Assembly: GCA_016871335.1 (NCBI GenBank)
Contig: VFZF01000011.1
Location: 62,001 to 126,000, forward strand
Source: Acidimicrobiia bacterium
GTDB lineage: Bacteria > Acidobacteriota > Vicinamibacteria > Vicinamibacterales > SCN-69-37
Direction: 5' to 3'
DNA length: 64,000 nt
In this document: positions 1 through 7,807 of the stretch, piece by piece
Layout of the letters: each line of letters starts with the position of its first letter
How positions within the stretch are numbered: position 1 is the first letter of the stretch
Notes under the pieces: generated by a model
What the model was told of the DNA's origin: nothing
Seen by the model: only the letters and a program-made list of their open reading frames with translations
Database searches by the model: none
Position numbers and translations under genes: made by a program

Positions 1-1710
1 GTTTCGTCCGGGGGATCCGTCAAGTGGGAGCGCCCACAGGTCGTACCGATGCTGCATCACGACGGTGTTGCCGTCCGGTGTGTAGCCGGCGACGCCGTAC
101 GAGGGACGCGGCCCCGGGCGATCAAATTCCATGTCGGTGAAGCTGATGGCCTTCGGTCCACCAAGCGTGCGCGTGGTGCCGGCCTCAAGGTCGTACGCCT
201 GCACCCGCTGGTCCTTCCAGTAGAGGAAGTGCCGGCCGTCAGGCGAGATCCCGAACACATGGCTGCCCGTCAGCTGGCCCTTGAACATGAGCGTGCGCGT
301 GCCCGTGGTGAGATCGACGCGATAAAAGTCCGCCGCAGGCCGCTGATAGTCGTGCACGTAGCCATTGGTGTCACGCCCGACCGCCCACCGGCCCGTCGGC
401 GCAAACTCGATGTCCCGCATCGTGTCGTCCGCGAGTTTCACAAACGCCCTGCGCCCGACGTCGTACGCCTGCCGGTACGTGATGTTCTGATCCTGCGTCG
501 CGCGCACCATCTGCTGCGAGTAGATGCGTTCGTCGCGGGTGTGCCACACGTCCACATCCGGTTCCGTATCCGCGTTGCGACGCCGAGCCTCGACAATCGG
601 CACCTGCGGCTTGATGCTGAAATACACCCGCGCCCCATCGTCATTCCACGCGACCGCGGCGCGATCACTGACGACCCAGTCAGCCGGGAAATTCGGGATG
701 TCGGTTCTGGTCGTCGGGTCGAGGACCGTTGCCGACTGACCGGTCTGGTCGTTCATGGCTGACCGGACGTCGCGATAAATGACGAGCTGGTTCGGACGTT
801 CACGCACCTTCTCGACGTCGGCGCCTTTGAGCACCGCAAGGCCGGTGCCCTGGTCATTCCACGTGAGGCGCGTGTACCGCAGTGCCGCGTTGTCGAGTGT
901 GGTGACGCGTCCATCGCGCAGGTCGAACACAAACAACCCGTTGCCGTCCTTCACGGCACCGTCCACGGTGTACGCGAGGAGGTCGCCGCTTTTGTTGAAC
1001 GCACTGTCGCCGACGCTGCCGAGTGGTACGTCCCGGCCCGTCGCGAGGTTGTGCACGATGACATCCACGCCGCGGGGTGCAGGTGCCCCCGGTGCTGCCG
1101 CCTGTGCGCCCGCCGCTGGTGCCGCTCCGGCCTCCCCGCCACGGCCCGCCCCACCGGCCGCTTGTGCTGGACGCCGACGTAGCAGGAGATGGGTGGAGGA
1201 GTTGGCGAACTCGAAGCTCGCAATGTCCTGCCACGAACGGACGGTGCCGTTAGCGAGGTTCCTCAGTTCAACCCGGCGCGGTTCTGCCGGTGTCGCAGCT
1301 CCGCCGCGACCCTGCGCGGGTGCCTGGCCTGCGGGCGCTGCATCCGGGGCTGCGCCGGCTCGTCCACCCCGTCCACCCCGGCCCCCGCCGCTCGGGTCGA
1401 CGGTGTAGGCCAGCCATTTGGAATCATCAGAAAACGTCGCCCCGGTCGCGCTGGCGATCGTTGTTTCCTGGTTGCTGGCCAGGTTCAACAGCCGAAGTTC
1501 CGGCTTGGTGTCGGCCTCCGGGACGTTGGTGAACTGCAGGCTGTACGACACCCACTGCCCGTCGCCGGAAATCGACTGACCGCTGATGCTGCGCCACTTG
1601 GGGTAGTCATCCGGGCCCAGCACTTTCGGGGTTTGTGCCGAGGGCCATGCGGTGGCCGCCACAAGAACGGCCGTCAGAAGCACTGCGCGAAGTCGGAGGG
1701 CTGACATCAT
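1..1710 (-). CDS. S9-family prolyl oligopeptidase-like protein, N-terminal part (runs off window)
   Basis: The reading frame is open from the ATG at 1710 (a second ATG is at 1707) to the left window edge, giving about 570 residues without the C-terminus. It begins with a signal peptide (hydrophobic LRLRAVLLTAVLVAATAW, then AQT). Beta-propeller-like blades follow, with phrases such as SDDSKWLAYTVD, WNDDGARVYFSI and GISPDGRHFLYWKD, which are typical of the N-terminal propeller of S9 peptidases. A Gly/Ala/Pro-rich insert lies near residues 100-215. The catalytic alpha/beta-hydrolase domain would lie outside the window, so activity cannot be judged. A weak AGGAG lies about 15 nt upstream. It is divergent from the PpiC lipoprotein gene, with 37 bp between the starts. 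Confidence 0.8.
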   Translation of the reverse strand, partial: MMSALRLRAVLLTAVLVAATAWPSAQTPKVLGPDDYPKWRSISGQSISGDGQWVSYSLQFTNVPEADTKPELRLLNLASNQETTIASATGATFSDDSKWLAYTVDPSGGGRGGRGGRAGAAPDAAPAGQAPAQGRGGAATPAEPRRVELRNLANGTVRSWQDIASFEFANSSTHLLLRRRPAQAAGGAGRGGEAGAAPAAGAQAAAPGAPAPRGVDVIVHNLATGRDVPLGSVGDSAFNKSGDLLAYTVDGAVKDGNGLFVFDLRDGRVTTLDNAALRYTRLTWNDQGTGLAVLKGADVEKVRERPNQLVIYRDVRSAMNDQTGQSATVLDPTTRTDIPNFPADWVVSDRAAVAWNDDGARVYFSIKPQVPIVEARRRNADTEPDVDVWHTRDERIYSQQMVRATQDQNITYRQAYDVGRRAFVKLADDTMRDIEFAPTGRWAVGRDTNGYVHDYQRPAADFYRVDLTTGTRTLMFKGQLTGSHVFGISPDGRHFLYWKDQRVQAYDLEAGTTRTLGGPKAISFTDMEFDRPGPRPSYGVAGYTPDGNTVVMQHRYDLWALPLDGSPGRN

Positions 1711-1747
1711 GCCGGGAATACTACATCTCCTATACACTTCTTGAATC

Positions 1748-2794
1748 ATGTTGATGCGTTCCGCTTCCGCCGCCCTGCTCGTTTTGTCTGTGACCGCCTG
1801 CGGGTCCGCCACCCCCGCGACCCCCGCCCCCGACGTGTGGGCGGTCGTGAATGGCACCGAAATCAAGCGCGACAAGGTCGACAAGTACTTTCAGGGCATG
1901 TTGAACCCCGGTGCGCCCACGCCCTCCGAGGAGGAAGCCGTGGGTGCCAAGCTCGGGTTGGTCGACGAACTGATCACCGAGACGTTGTTGCTCGCGCGGG
2001 CTGCGGAGCTGAAGATCGTGCCGACCGCTGAGGAAATCGACAAGGCTGTTGCGGAACGTCGCGGCACGCTGAGTGATGCGGATTTTGCGAAGGAGCTGGA
2101 GGCGCGAAAGACGACCGCCGACGAATTCCGCGCCGGCGTGTCCCGTGAACTGACCAAGGCCAAGGTGCTCGAACAGGACGTCACCGGCAAGGTCAACGTC
2201 ACGGACGAGGAAGTGACCGCCTACTTCGAAAAGAATCAGGCGCAGTTCAACGTGCCGGAGCGGCAGTATCACCTGGCCCAGATCGTCGTGACGTCGGTCC
2301 CGAACCAGGTGAACAACCAGCAGAATGACGATGCGCGTTCGCCGCTGGAAGCGCAGCGCAAGCTCGAGATGATCGCGACCCGCCTGAAGGAAGGCGAAAA
2401 CTTCGCGGCGCTCGCGGCCAACTTCTCGGAGGACCCGGCGTCGGCGCAGAACGGCGGCGACCTCGGCATGGTGGGCCAGGCGCAGATCGATCAGGCGCCG
2501 CCGCAGCTCCGCAGCGCCGTCATGCGCATGAAGCCCGGTGAGCTCAACACCATCACGAACGGTCCGACGACGACCCTGCTCGCGCTCGTGCGCGTCATTG
2601 AACCGGGCCAGCGCTCCCTGAGTGATCCGGAGGTCAAGGATGGCATCCGCACCGCGCTGAAGGACCGCCGCGTCCAGTTGCTGCAGAGCGCGTACCTCGA
2701 ACGGCTGCGCGGTGACGCGACCGTGGTGAACTACCTGGCCCGCCAGGTGGTGGACGCACAGGGCAAGCTGCCCGACGCCGCCGTCGTTCGCTAG
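1748..2794 (+). CDS. PpiC/SurA-type peptidyl-prolyl isomerase lipoprotein
   Basis: The 348-residue protein starts with a lipoprotein signal ending in the lipobox VTAC (Cys near residue 18), so it is probably anchored in a membrane and faces the periplasm. Residues about 30-165 resemble the SurA N-terminal chaperone region (VNGTEIKRDKVDKYF onward). Residues about 175-285 form a parvulin rotamase domain with HLAQIVV, FAALAANFSEDPASAQNGG and DLGMV. The family helps outer-membrane and secreted proteins to fold, which fits the many exported proteins nearby. Start is ATG at 1748; an ATG at 1754 is equally possible. A strong hairpin follows the stop codon. Confidence 0.88.
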   Translation: MLMRSASAALLVLSVTACGSATPATPAPDVWAVVNGTEIKRDKVDKYFQGMLNPGAPTPSEEEAVGAKLGLVDELITETLLLARAAELKIVPTAEEIDKAVAERRGTLSDADFAKELEARKTTADEFRAGVSRELTKAKVLEQDVTGKVNVTDEEVTAYFEKNQAQFNVPERQYHLAQIVVTSVPNQVNNQQNDDARSPLEAQRKLEMIATRLKEGENFAALAANFSEDPASAQNGGDLGMVGQAQIDQAPPQLRSAVMRMKPGELNTITNGPTTTLLALVRVIEPGQRSLSDPEVKDGIRTALKDRRVQLLQSAYLERLRGDATVVNYLARQVVDAQGKLPDAAVVR

Positions 2795-2796
2795 AC

Positions 2797-2840
2797 AAAA
2801 AAAATCCCGAGGCCCCGGAAACTCCGGGACCTCGGGATTT
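2797..2840. terminator. Intrinsic terminator between convergent genes
   Basis: The arms AAATCCCGAGG and CCTCGGGATTT enclose an inner CCGGA/TCCGG helix. Read on the minus strand the hairpin is followed by a run of eight T, so it is a classical Rho-independent terminator for the LVIVD gene. It may also slow transcription leaving the PpiC gene. Confidence 0.85.
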
Positions 2841-2859
2841 CGGGACTTCGGAACCTCGG

Positions 2860-4893
2860 CTAGCGCGCCAGTTCGTTCAGCGCGTCAACCAGCATCTTCA
2901 TCTTGGCCTGGTCGGACGATCCCGCGACCTGACCATTCACGCGGTTCGACAGCTGCTGCAGGGCCGTGCGGCGCGCCGCACCCGTCGCCTTCTCAGCGGC
3001 CGTCAGGCTCTCACGCGCGGCCGACAGGTTCTGCGCGGTCATGCCGTTCGACCGTTCGAGCTGGTCGAGGAAGGCACGCGCTTTCGCAAAACTCGGCGGC
3101 CACGTGATGCGCTTCTGTTCCTGCGCGTTGGCTTCCGCAAACACCACAGTCTTGGCGGCGTCGATCTCGTTCTGCGAGATGTGCGGGGTCACCACCAACT
3201 CGTAGACGTCGAGGCCACGCGCAATTTCCGAGCTGTAGATGTAGCCGTTGTGCCAGTACACCGACCACGAACCGGCGGAGGTCAGACGGCCGTCCTCAAG
3301 CGGACCACGGTCGAAGTAGGCAATCTCGACCGGCTTCTTGATGTCCGTCCAGTCGAACACCGTGATGCCGCCCTGGTAGAAGCCCTGCACCATGACGTCG
3401 CGGCCAGGAATTGGAATCAGCGACCCGTTGTGGGCCACGCAGTTTTCCCACTCCGTCTGCGCCGCCGGCATCTTGTAGTAGCTGTGGAACACCAGCTTGC
3501 CGCGTTCGACGGTGAAGAGGGCGTTGGCGCCCCACTCCTGGCGATCTTCCGCACGGCATCGCGGAGCGCGACCGCCGCCCCACTCGTCTGAGAAGAGCAC
3601 CTTGGTGCCGTCGTTGTTGAACGTGGCGGAGTGCCAGAACGACATGTTCTCGTCGCCGGCGAAGTCCATACGCACCGGGTGCGCCACTTCGCGGATGTCG
3701 AGCAGCAGCCCGTAGCCGCCGCACGCGCCACCGGCCAGGCCGGCTTCCGGGTACGTCGTGATGTCATGGCACTGGTTCGGACCAGTGGGCGTGCCACCGC
3801 CACGGCCACCGCGGCCAGGGGCTGGCGGCGTCGCACCCGCTGGCGGTGCGGCCGCACCTGCGGCACCCGCTGGCGGAGGTGTGGCACCAGCCGGGGGCGG
3901 CGTCGCCGCGCCCGCAGCACCGGCCGCGGCGCCTGCCGCTGCCGCACCACCACGACCCGCGCCACCGGCGCGGCCTGGTTCAACACGGCGGGGAGGCGGC
4001 GCGAGATCGTTGAAGATGCGCGCGTAGTTCACGACCGCAGCCTTCGACGGGTCGGCGAGCGGCACACGAATCACTTCGACGCGGAACCGCGACGTGTCGG
4101 AGTTGTCGGCCATGTTGCCATCCGCACAGCCCGGCAGTTCTTCGGCCGAGCGCACGCCCGCCGAGCCCGAGATGTACACGTAGACCGCTTCCTTGTCGTT
4201 GGGGTCTTCCGCAACGGTGTGCGTGTGGGACCCACGGCACGTCTGCACGTTGCCGACGTACTTCGGACTCGCGATGTTCGAGATGTCGAAGATCCGGATG
4301 CCGCGAATGCGTTCCTTGCTCACCGGCTCCGGCACACCCTGCGTGCCGCAGTCGAGCCTTGCGCCCGTGCCTTCAGACGACACAAACAGCAGGTGCTTGA
4401 ACACCGAGACGTCGTTCTGCGACGCCGGGCACACATAGTCCTTCACGAGGACCGGCTTGGCCGGGTTCGACACGTCCCAGAACAGGATGCCGTGATAGTT
4501 GCCCTGCACCACGTACTTCCCGGTGAAGGCGAGGTCGGAACTCGTGATGCCCCGGTACACCTCTGGCGGAGGCGTATTGGACACCAGACGCATGTTCCAC
4601 GCGGCCTGGGCGGCGTCCCAGTATCCCGCGCGCAATCCGACGCGCGCGTCCGGCGTCGGGGCCGTGGCCGAGATGACCGGGGTGACCGGCGCCGGCATGG
4701 TCGCCGGCAACGCGGGCACGGGTGGCGGCGGCGCGGCCTGGCCGCGTCCACCGGCGGGCGGCTGGGCCGCCTGTGGTGGCGGCGCCTGCTGCGCCGCGGT
4801 GACCGACGAGGTCGCCATCATCACCCCGGTCAGGGCAATAACGCCGGCCGCAACGGTCGCTGCGAATCGGGTGGTGAATCGTGTCTCTCTCAT
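2860..4893 (-). CDS. Secreted LVIVD-repeat protein
   Basis: The 677-residue exported protein has a signal peptide (residues 1-34, ending VTAAQQ). It contains LVIVD-type propeller blades, for example GILFWDVSNPAKPVLV, IRIFDISNIASPKYVG and ITVFDWTDIKKPVEIAYF. LVIVD repeats (PF08309) are found in surface and secreted proteins of unknown function. Residues about 305-375 form a long Gly/Ala/Pro-rich insert, probably an unstructured loop. Many Cys and His residues occur between the blades. The start ATG overlaps the stop of the DUF305 gene by 4 nt, so the two are translationally coupled. No enzymatic activity can be deduced. Confidence 0.8.
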   Translation of the reverse strand: MRETRFTTRFAATVAAGVIALTGVMMATSSVTAAQQAPPPQAAQPPAGGRGQAAPPPPVPALPATMPAPVTPVISATAPTPDARVGLRAGYWDAAQAAWNMRLVSNTPPPEVYRGITSSDLAFTGKYVVQGNYHGILFWDVSNPAKPVLVKDYVCPASQNDVSVFKHLLFVSSEGTGARLDCGTQGVPEPVSKERIRGIRIFDISNIASPKYVGNVQTCRGSHTHTVAEDPNDKEAVYVYISGSAGVRSAEELPGCADGNMADNSDTSRFRVEVIRVPLADPSKAAVVNYARIFNDLAPPPRRVEPGRAGGAGRGGAAAAGAAAGAAGAATPPPAGATPPPAGAAGAAAPPAGATPPAPGRGGRGGGTPTGPNQCHDITTYPEAGLAGGACGGYGLLLDIREVAHPVRMDFAGDENMSFWHSATFNNDGTKVLFSDEWGGGRAPRCRAEDRQEWGANALFTVERGKLVFHSYYKMPAAQTEWENCVAHNGSLIPIPGRDVMVQGFYQGGITVFDWTDIKKPVEIAYFDRGPLEDGRLTSAGSWSVYWHNGYIYSSEIARGLDVYELVVTPHISQNEIDAAKTVVFAEANAQEQKRITWPPSFAKARAFLDQLERSNGMTAQNLSAARESLTAAEKATGAARRTALQQLSNRVNGQVAGSSDQAKMKMLVDALNELAR

Positions 4894-5540
4894 TGTGACT
4901 GTCCCCCTCCAAGGGCCGCGAGCATCTGCTCCATCCGTTCAATTTCCGCGGTCTGGTCGGCGAATACATCCGACGCAAACAAATACACATCGTCATCCTG
5001 CGCCGCACCGTGCGACTTGAACAGGACGTCCACCATGTCGATGGCGCCCTGATGGTGCTTGATCATGCCGATGAGGAAGAGCCGGTCCCAGTCCTTGCCC
5101 CGCGCCTTCCGAAGCGTCGCCAGTTCCTCATCGGTCAACATGCCGGGCATGAGCATGTCGTGTTTCATGCCGCCATGGTCCATCGTCATGTGGGTCGCGT
5201 CAGGTGCCGGTACCGTCTGACCGCGGTCGCGCAGCCAGGTGCGCATCATCGCGATCTCATCCTTCTGGCTGATGCTCATGCGTTCGCAGAGCAGCTGCAG
5301 CTGGGCACTGGCGCCGTTGGGCTTGGCCATGCTGCACATGACAAGCGCCTGCGCGTGATGGGGGATCATCCCCTGCATGAATTCAACGTCCGCCTTGCTG
5401 TAGGGCTGGCGGACAAGCTCGGGTCTGGGCCGGGGATCGCCGGGCAGCTGCTGCGCAGCCGCCGCGATCGGAGCGACAACGATGAGCGAGGCGGCAATGG
5501 CGGCGCCCGCAAACATCGTCTGAAACACGTGACGGGTCAT
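4890..5540 (-). CDS. DUF305 domain exported protein
   Basis: The 216-residue protein has a signal peptide (cleavage near AAAAQQ). It carries the two DUF305 signatures, FMQGMIPHHAQAL and IGMIKHHQGAIDMV, whose paired histidines suggest metal binding; several DUF305 relatives are linked to copper. A Met/His-rich stretch (HMTMDHGGMKHDML) lies between them. A strong AGGAGG lies 13 nt before the ATG. It is the first gene of a two-gene operon with the LVIVD protein. DUF305 has no established biochemical role, so a metal-related function is inference. Confidence 0.85.
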   Translation of the reverse strand: MTRHVFQTMFAGAAIAASLIVVAPIAAAAQQLPGDPRPRPELVRQPYSKADVEFMQGMIPHHAQALVMCSMAKPNGASAQLQLLCERMSISQKDEIAMMRTWLRDRGQTVPAPDATHMTMDHGGMKHDMLMPGMLTDEELATLRKARGKDWDRLFLIGMIKHHQGAIDMVDVLFKSHGAAQDDDVYLFASDVFADQTAEIERMEQMLAALGGGQSQ

Positions 5541-5578
5541 GATGGGTAACTACCTCCTGGGGGCACGCGAAGTGTAAG

Positions 5579-7267
5579 TCATTTTGGCCCAGCTGCGCTC
5601 CCAGTCCAACGGGGTTCTGCGACACCCTGGGCCGCTGCGGATCCAGCGAGCCGGACGGCATGAACGCGTCCGAAGAACCCCGAGGGGGATGGGACGAGTG
5701 TGAATCCCCATGTGATGAACCGGTCGCGATCAGCTGCAGGCCACGCTGAGACCGGTCCTTCCTCGACGCGCAACGTGCGTTCGGCATCCGGGTGGATGCG
5801 GGGGGCGAGCAGCGCATCCGGCAGCGTCATCTTGTGGTCGACCATTCTGCTCACGACCTGAATGACCGCTGTGATGATGCGATTGTCGCCGGCGCCACCC
5901 AGCGCCACCACGTCGCGGCCGTCCGGGGAGACGACGATGGTGGGCGAGACGGTGGAGGCTGGACGGGAGCCGGGCGCGGTACCGAGGCGAGTGGCAAACA
6001 GGAATCCCAGGCCGGGCGCCACCAGACGAGTGCCCATACTGGGGCCCAGCGACTGTGTGAGTGCGACCATGCGACCGTGTGTGTCCGCGACGGACAGGTG
6101 GGTCGTGGCCTCCCGGTCGGTCTCTGCGGTGACGAGCGTGCCCGGAGGGAAGAGCAGGCCTGCACCCTGGAACGGCTCCGCACTGTCACCACCCCCTCCG
6201 CCGGCGGGGATCATGACGCGACCTGCGCGTTCTTTCGCGTGCGCGGCCGACGTGAGGAACGTGGCACTTTCTTCTTCGGTGCCTCGACGCATCGAGCGAT
6301 CCGTGAGTGCCCAGTGCATCGCCTGCGCGACCACTGCCGCCCATCGCGCATCATCGCCGCGCTCTGGCACGGGAAGTTGTTCCAGCGTCTGCAACGCCTG
6401 AATGACCGCTTGACCTGCTGCCGGGCGGAAGTTGGACGCGAGCGCGTGGCCGCGATAGGAGCCGCGCACGATCAGTGACGGCAGCGCGCGATACGCCGAG
6501 AGCTCTTCGCGGGTGATGAATGCCCCGTGCGCGCGCATGTCGGCGTCGATCGCATCGGCGATGGCGCCCCTGTAGAACGACGCGACCCCCTCAGTCGCGA
6601 GGCGCCGCAGGGTCTGCGCGAGCAGGGGATTGGCAACGCGATCACCCGCACGCCACAACGATCCATCGGCTTTCAGATACGTTCCGAGGCCGGCACCAAA
6701 CTTCGACAGTTCTTCGCGAGCCGCGGCCCAGCGTTCGGCCTCGGCGGCGCCGAGAATGAATCCGCCTGCCGCGAGGTCGATCGCGGGCTGCATCACGCGT
6801 GCGAGTGTCCAGGTGCCATGTGTCTCCAGCACGTGTGCGAGCGCAGCGGGTACGCCGGGAATCGCCGCGCGTTCGTACGGCAGGGGCAGACCGGACTTCT
6901 CCTTGTAGATCGACGGCACCTGATTCAGGCCGTCGATGCCGACCAGGGTGCCGTCTGGCTGACGCAGCAGGATGCTGGCGCGTCCGCCGAGTCCTGACAT
7001 GCTCGGTTCGGTGACGGCCAGTGCAAACGCCGTTGCGACTGCGGCGTCCACGGCATTCCCACCTTCAGCGAGGACCTGCGCGCCGACGGCGGTCGCGTCA
7101 ACGGTCGCGCTGGCGACGACACCCCCTGACGACTCCGCGATCTGCGCGGCAGAATTTGTGATGGTGGAGGATGGCCTGGCGGGATCCCTGACGACCGCTG
7201 TCGCGCAGGCCGCGACACCAATGGCCAGAAGCGCGCCGATCAGGGAGGTGCGAATGGGACGGGGCAT
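5579..7267 (-). CDS. Gamma-glutamyltransferase family lipoprotein
   Basis: About 562 residues. The N-terminus is a lipoprotein signal with lipobox VAAC. The GGT fold is clear: EGGNAVDAAVATAFALAVTEP near the N-terminus, the autoprocessing motif TTHLSVADTHGRMV whose Thr is the expected nucleophile, and GGAGDNRIITAVIQVV near the C-terminus. Family enzymes cleave the gamma-glutamyl bond of glutathione and related peptides in the periplasm. The frame is open upstream to 7813, but that part overlaps the opposite-strand GNAT gene and lacks family similarity; the ATG at 7267 directly precedes the signal peptide. The GLGFLF segment replaces the common GIxLNN form, so substrate preference is uncertain. 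Confidence 0.85.
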   Translation of the reverse strand: MPRPIRTSLIGALLAIGVAACATAVVRDPARPSSTITNSAAQIAESSGGVVASATVDATAVGAQVLAEGGNAVDAAVATAFALAVTEPSMSGLGGRASILLRQPDGTLVGIDGLNQVPSIYKEKSGLPLPYERAAIPGVPAALAHVLETHGTWTLARVMQPAIDLAAGGFILGAAEAERWAAAREELSKFGAGLGTYLKADGSLWRAGDRVANPLLAQTLRRLATEGVASFYRGAIADAIDADMRAHGAFITREELSAYRALPSLIVRGSYRGHALASNFRPAAGQAVIQALQTLEQLPVPERGDDARWAAVVAQAMHWALTDRSMRRGTEEESATFLTSAAHAKERAGRVMIPAGGGGGDSAEPFQGAGLLFPPGTLVTAETDREATTHLSVADTHGRMVALTQSLGPSMGTRLVAPGLGFLFATRLGTAPGSRPASTVSPTIVVSPDGRDVVALGGAGDNRIITAVIQVVSRMVDHKMTLPDALLAPRIHPDAERTLRVEEGPVSAWPAADRDRFITWGFTLVPSPSGFFGRVHAVRLAGSAAAQGVAEPRWTGSAAGPK

Positions 7268-7290
7268 CGCGGGTATTCTAAATCGCCACC

Positions 7291-7807
7291 ATGGACGCGT
7301 TTCGAACGGCCCGCCTTCATGCCGAGCGTCTCCTCCCGACGCACCTTCCCGACTTGATTCGCATGCATGCGGACCCGAGGCAGATGGCCACCCTCGGGGG
7401 GGGTGCGGGACGAGGCGCGGACGATGGCGTATCTGGAGAGGAATCTCGCGCACTGGACGAGCTTCGGATTCGGGTTGTGGATGTTGCGTCTCGATCCTTC
7501 GGGCCCCGTCGTGGGGCGTGGGCTGCTCCGGCACCTCGAGGTCGAAGGTGTCGACGAAGTGGAGATCGGGTACAGCTTTCACCCCGAGCATTGGGGCTGT
7601 GGCTACGCGACGGAGATTGCGACGGCCTGCCTGTCGGTGGGGCGGGAGAGGTTCGGATTTGTGTCCATGGTCGCCGTGACACTTGCGACAAACGCGGCGT
7701 CCCGTCATGTGCTCGAGAAGGCCGGGCTGCAGTGTGATCGGGACATCGTGCACGCCGGCCTGCCGCACGTGTTGTATCGGACATGGCCCACAGCGAGGAC
7801 GCGATGA
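7291..7807 (+). pseudogene. GNAT acetyltransferase (RimJ/RimL type), frameshifted
   Basis: The first 37 residues (MDAFRTARLHAERLLPTHLP...ATLGG) are in one frame. From about 7404 the rest of a RimJ/RimL-like acetyltransferase continues in the next frame: MAYLERNLAHW, VEIGYSFHPEHWGCGYATE (acetyl-CoA loop region) and NAASRHVLEKAGL. The break coincides with a run of eight G at 7396-7403; seven G would restore one reading frame of about 171 residues. The stop codon overlaps the start of the acylase gene as ATGA, which shows the second frame is the genuine end. Either a recent frameshift or a homopolymer sequencing error explains this. Confidence 0.8.

Noticed and set aside
3631-5052. 473-residue plus-strand open frame across the LVIVD and DUF305 genes
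   Set aside because: It is Arg-rich, has no family features and lies antisense to two clear genes; it is an effect of high GC codon use.
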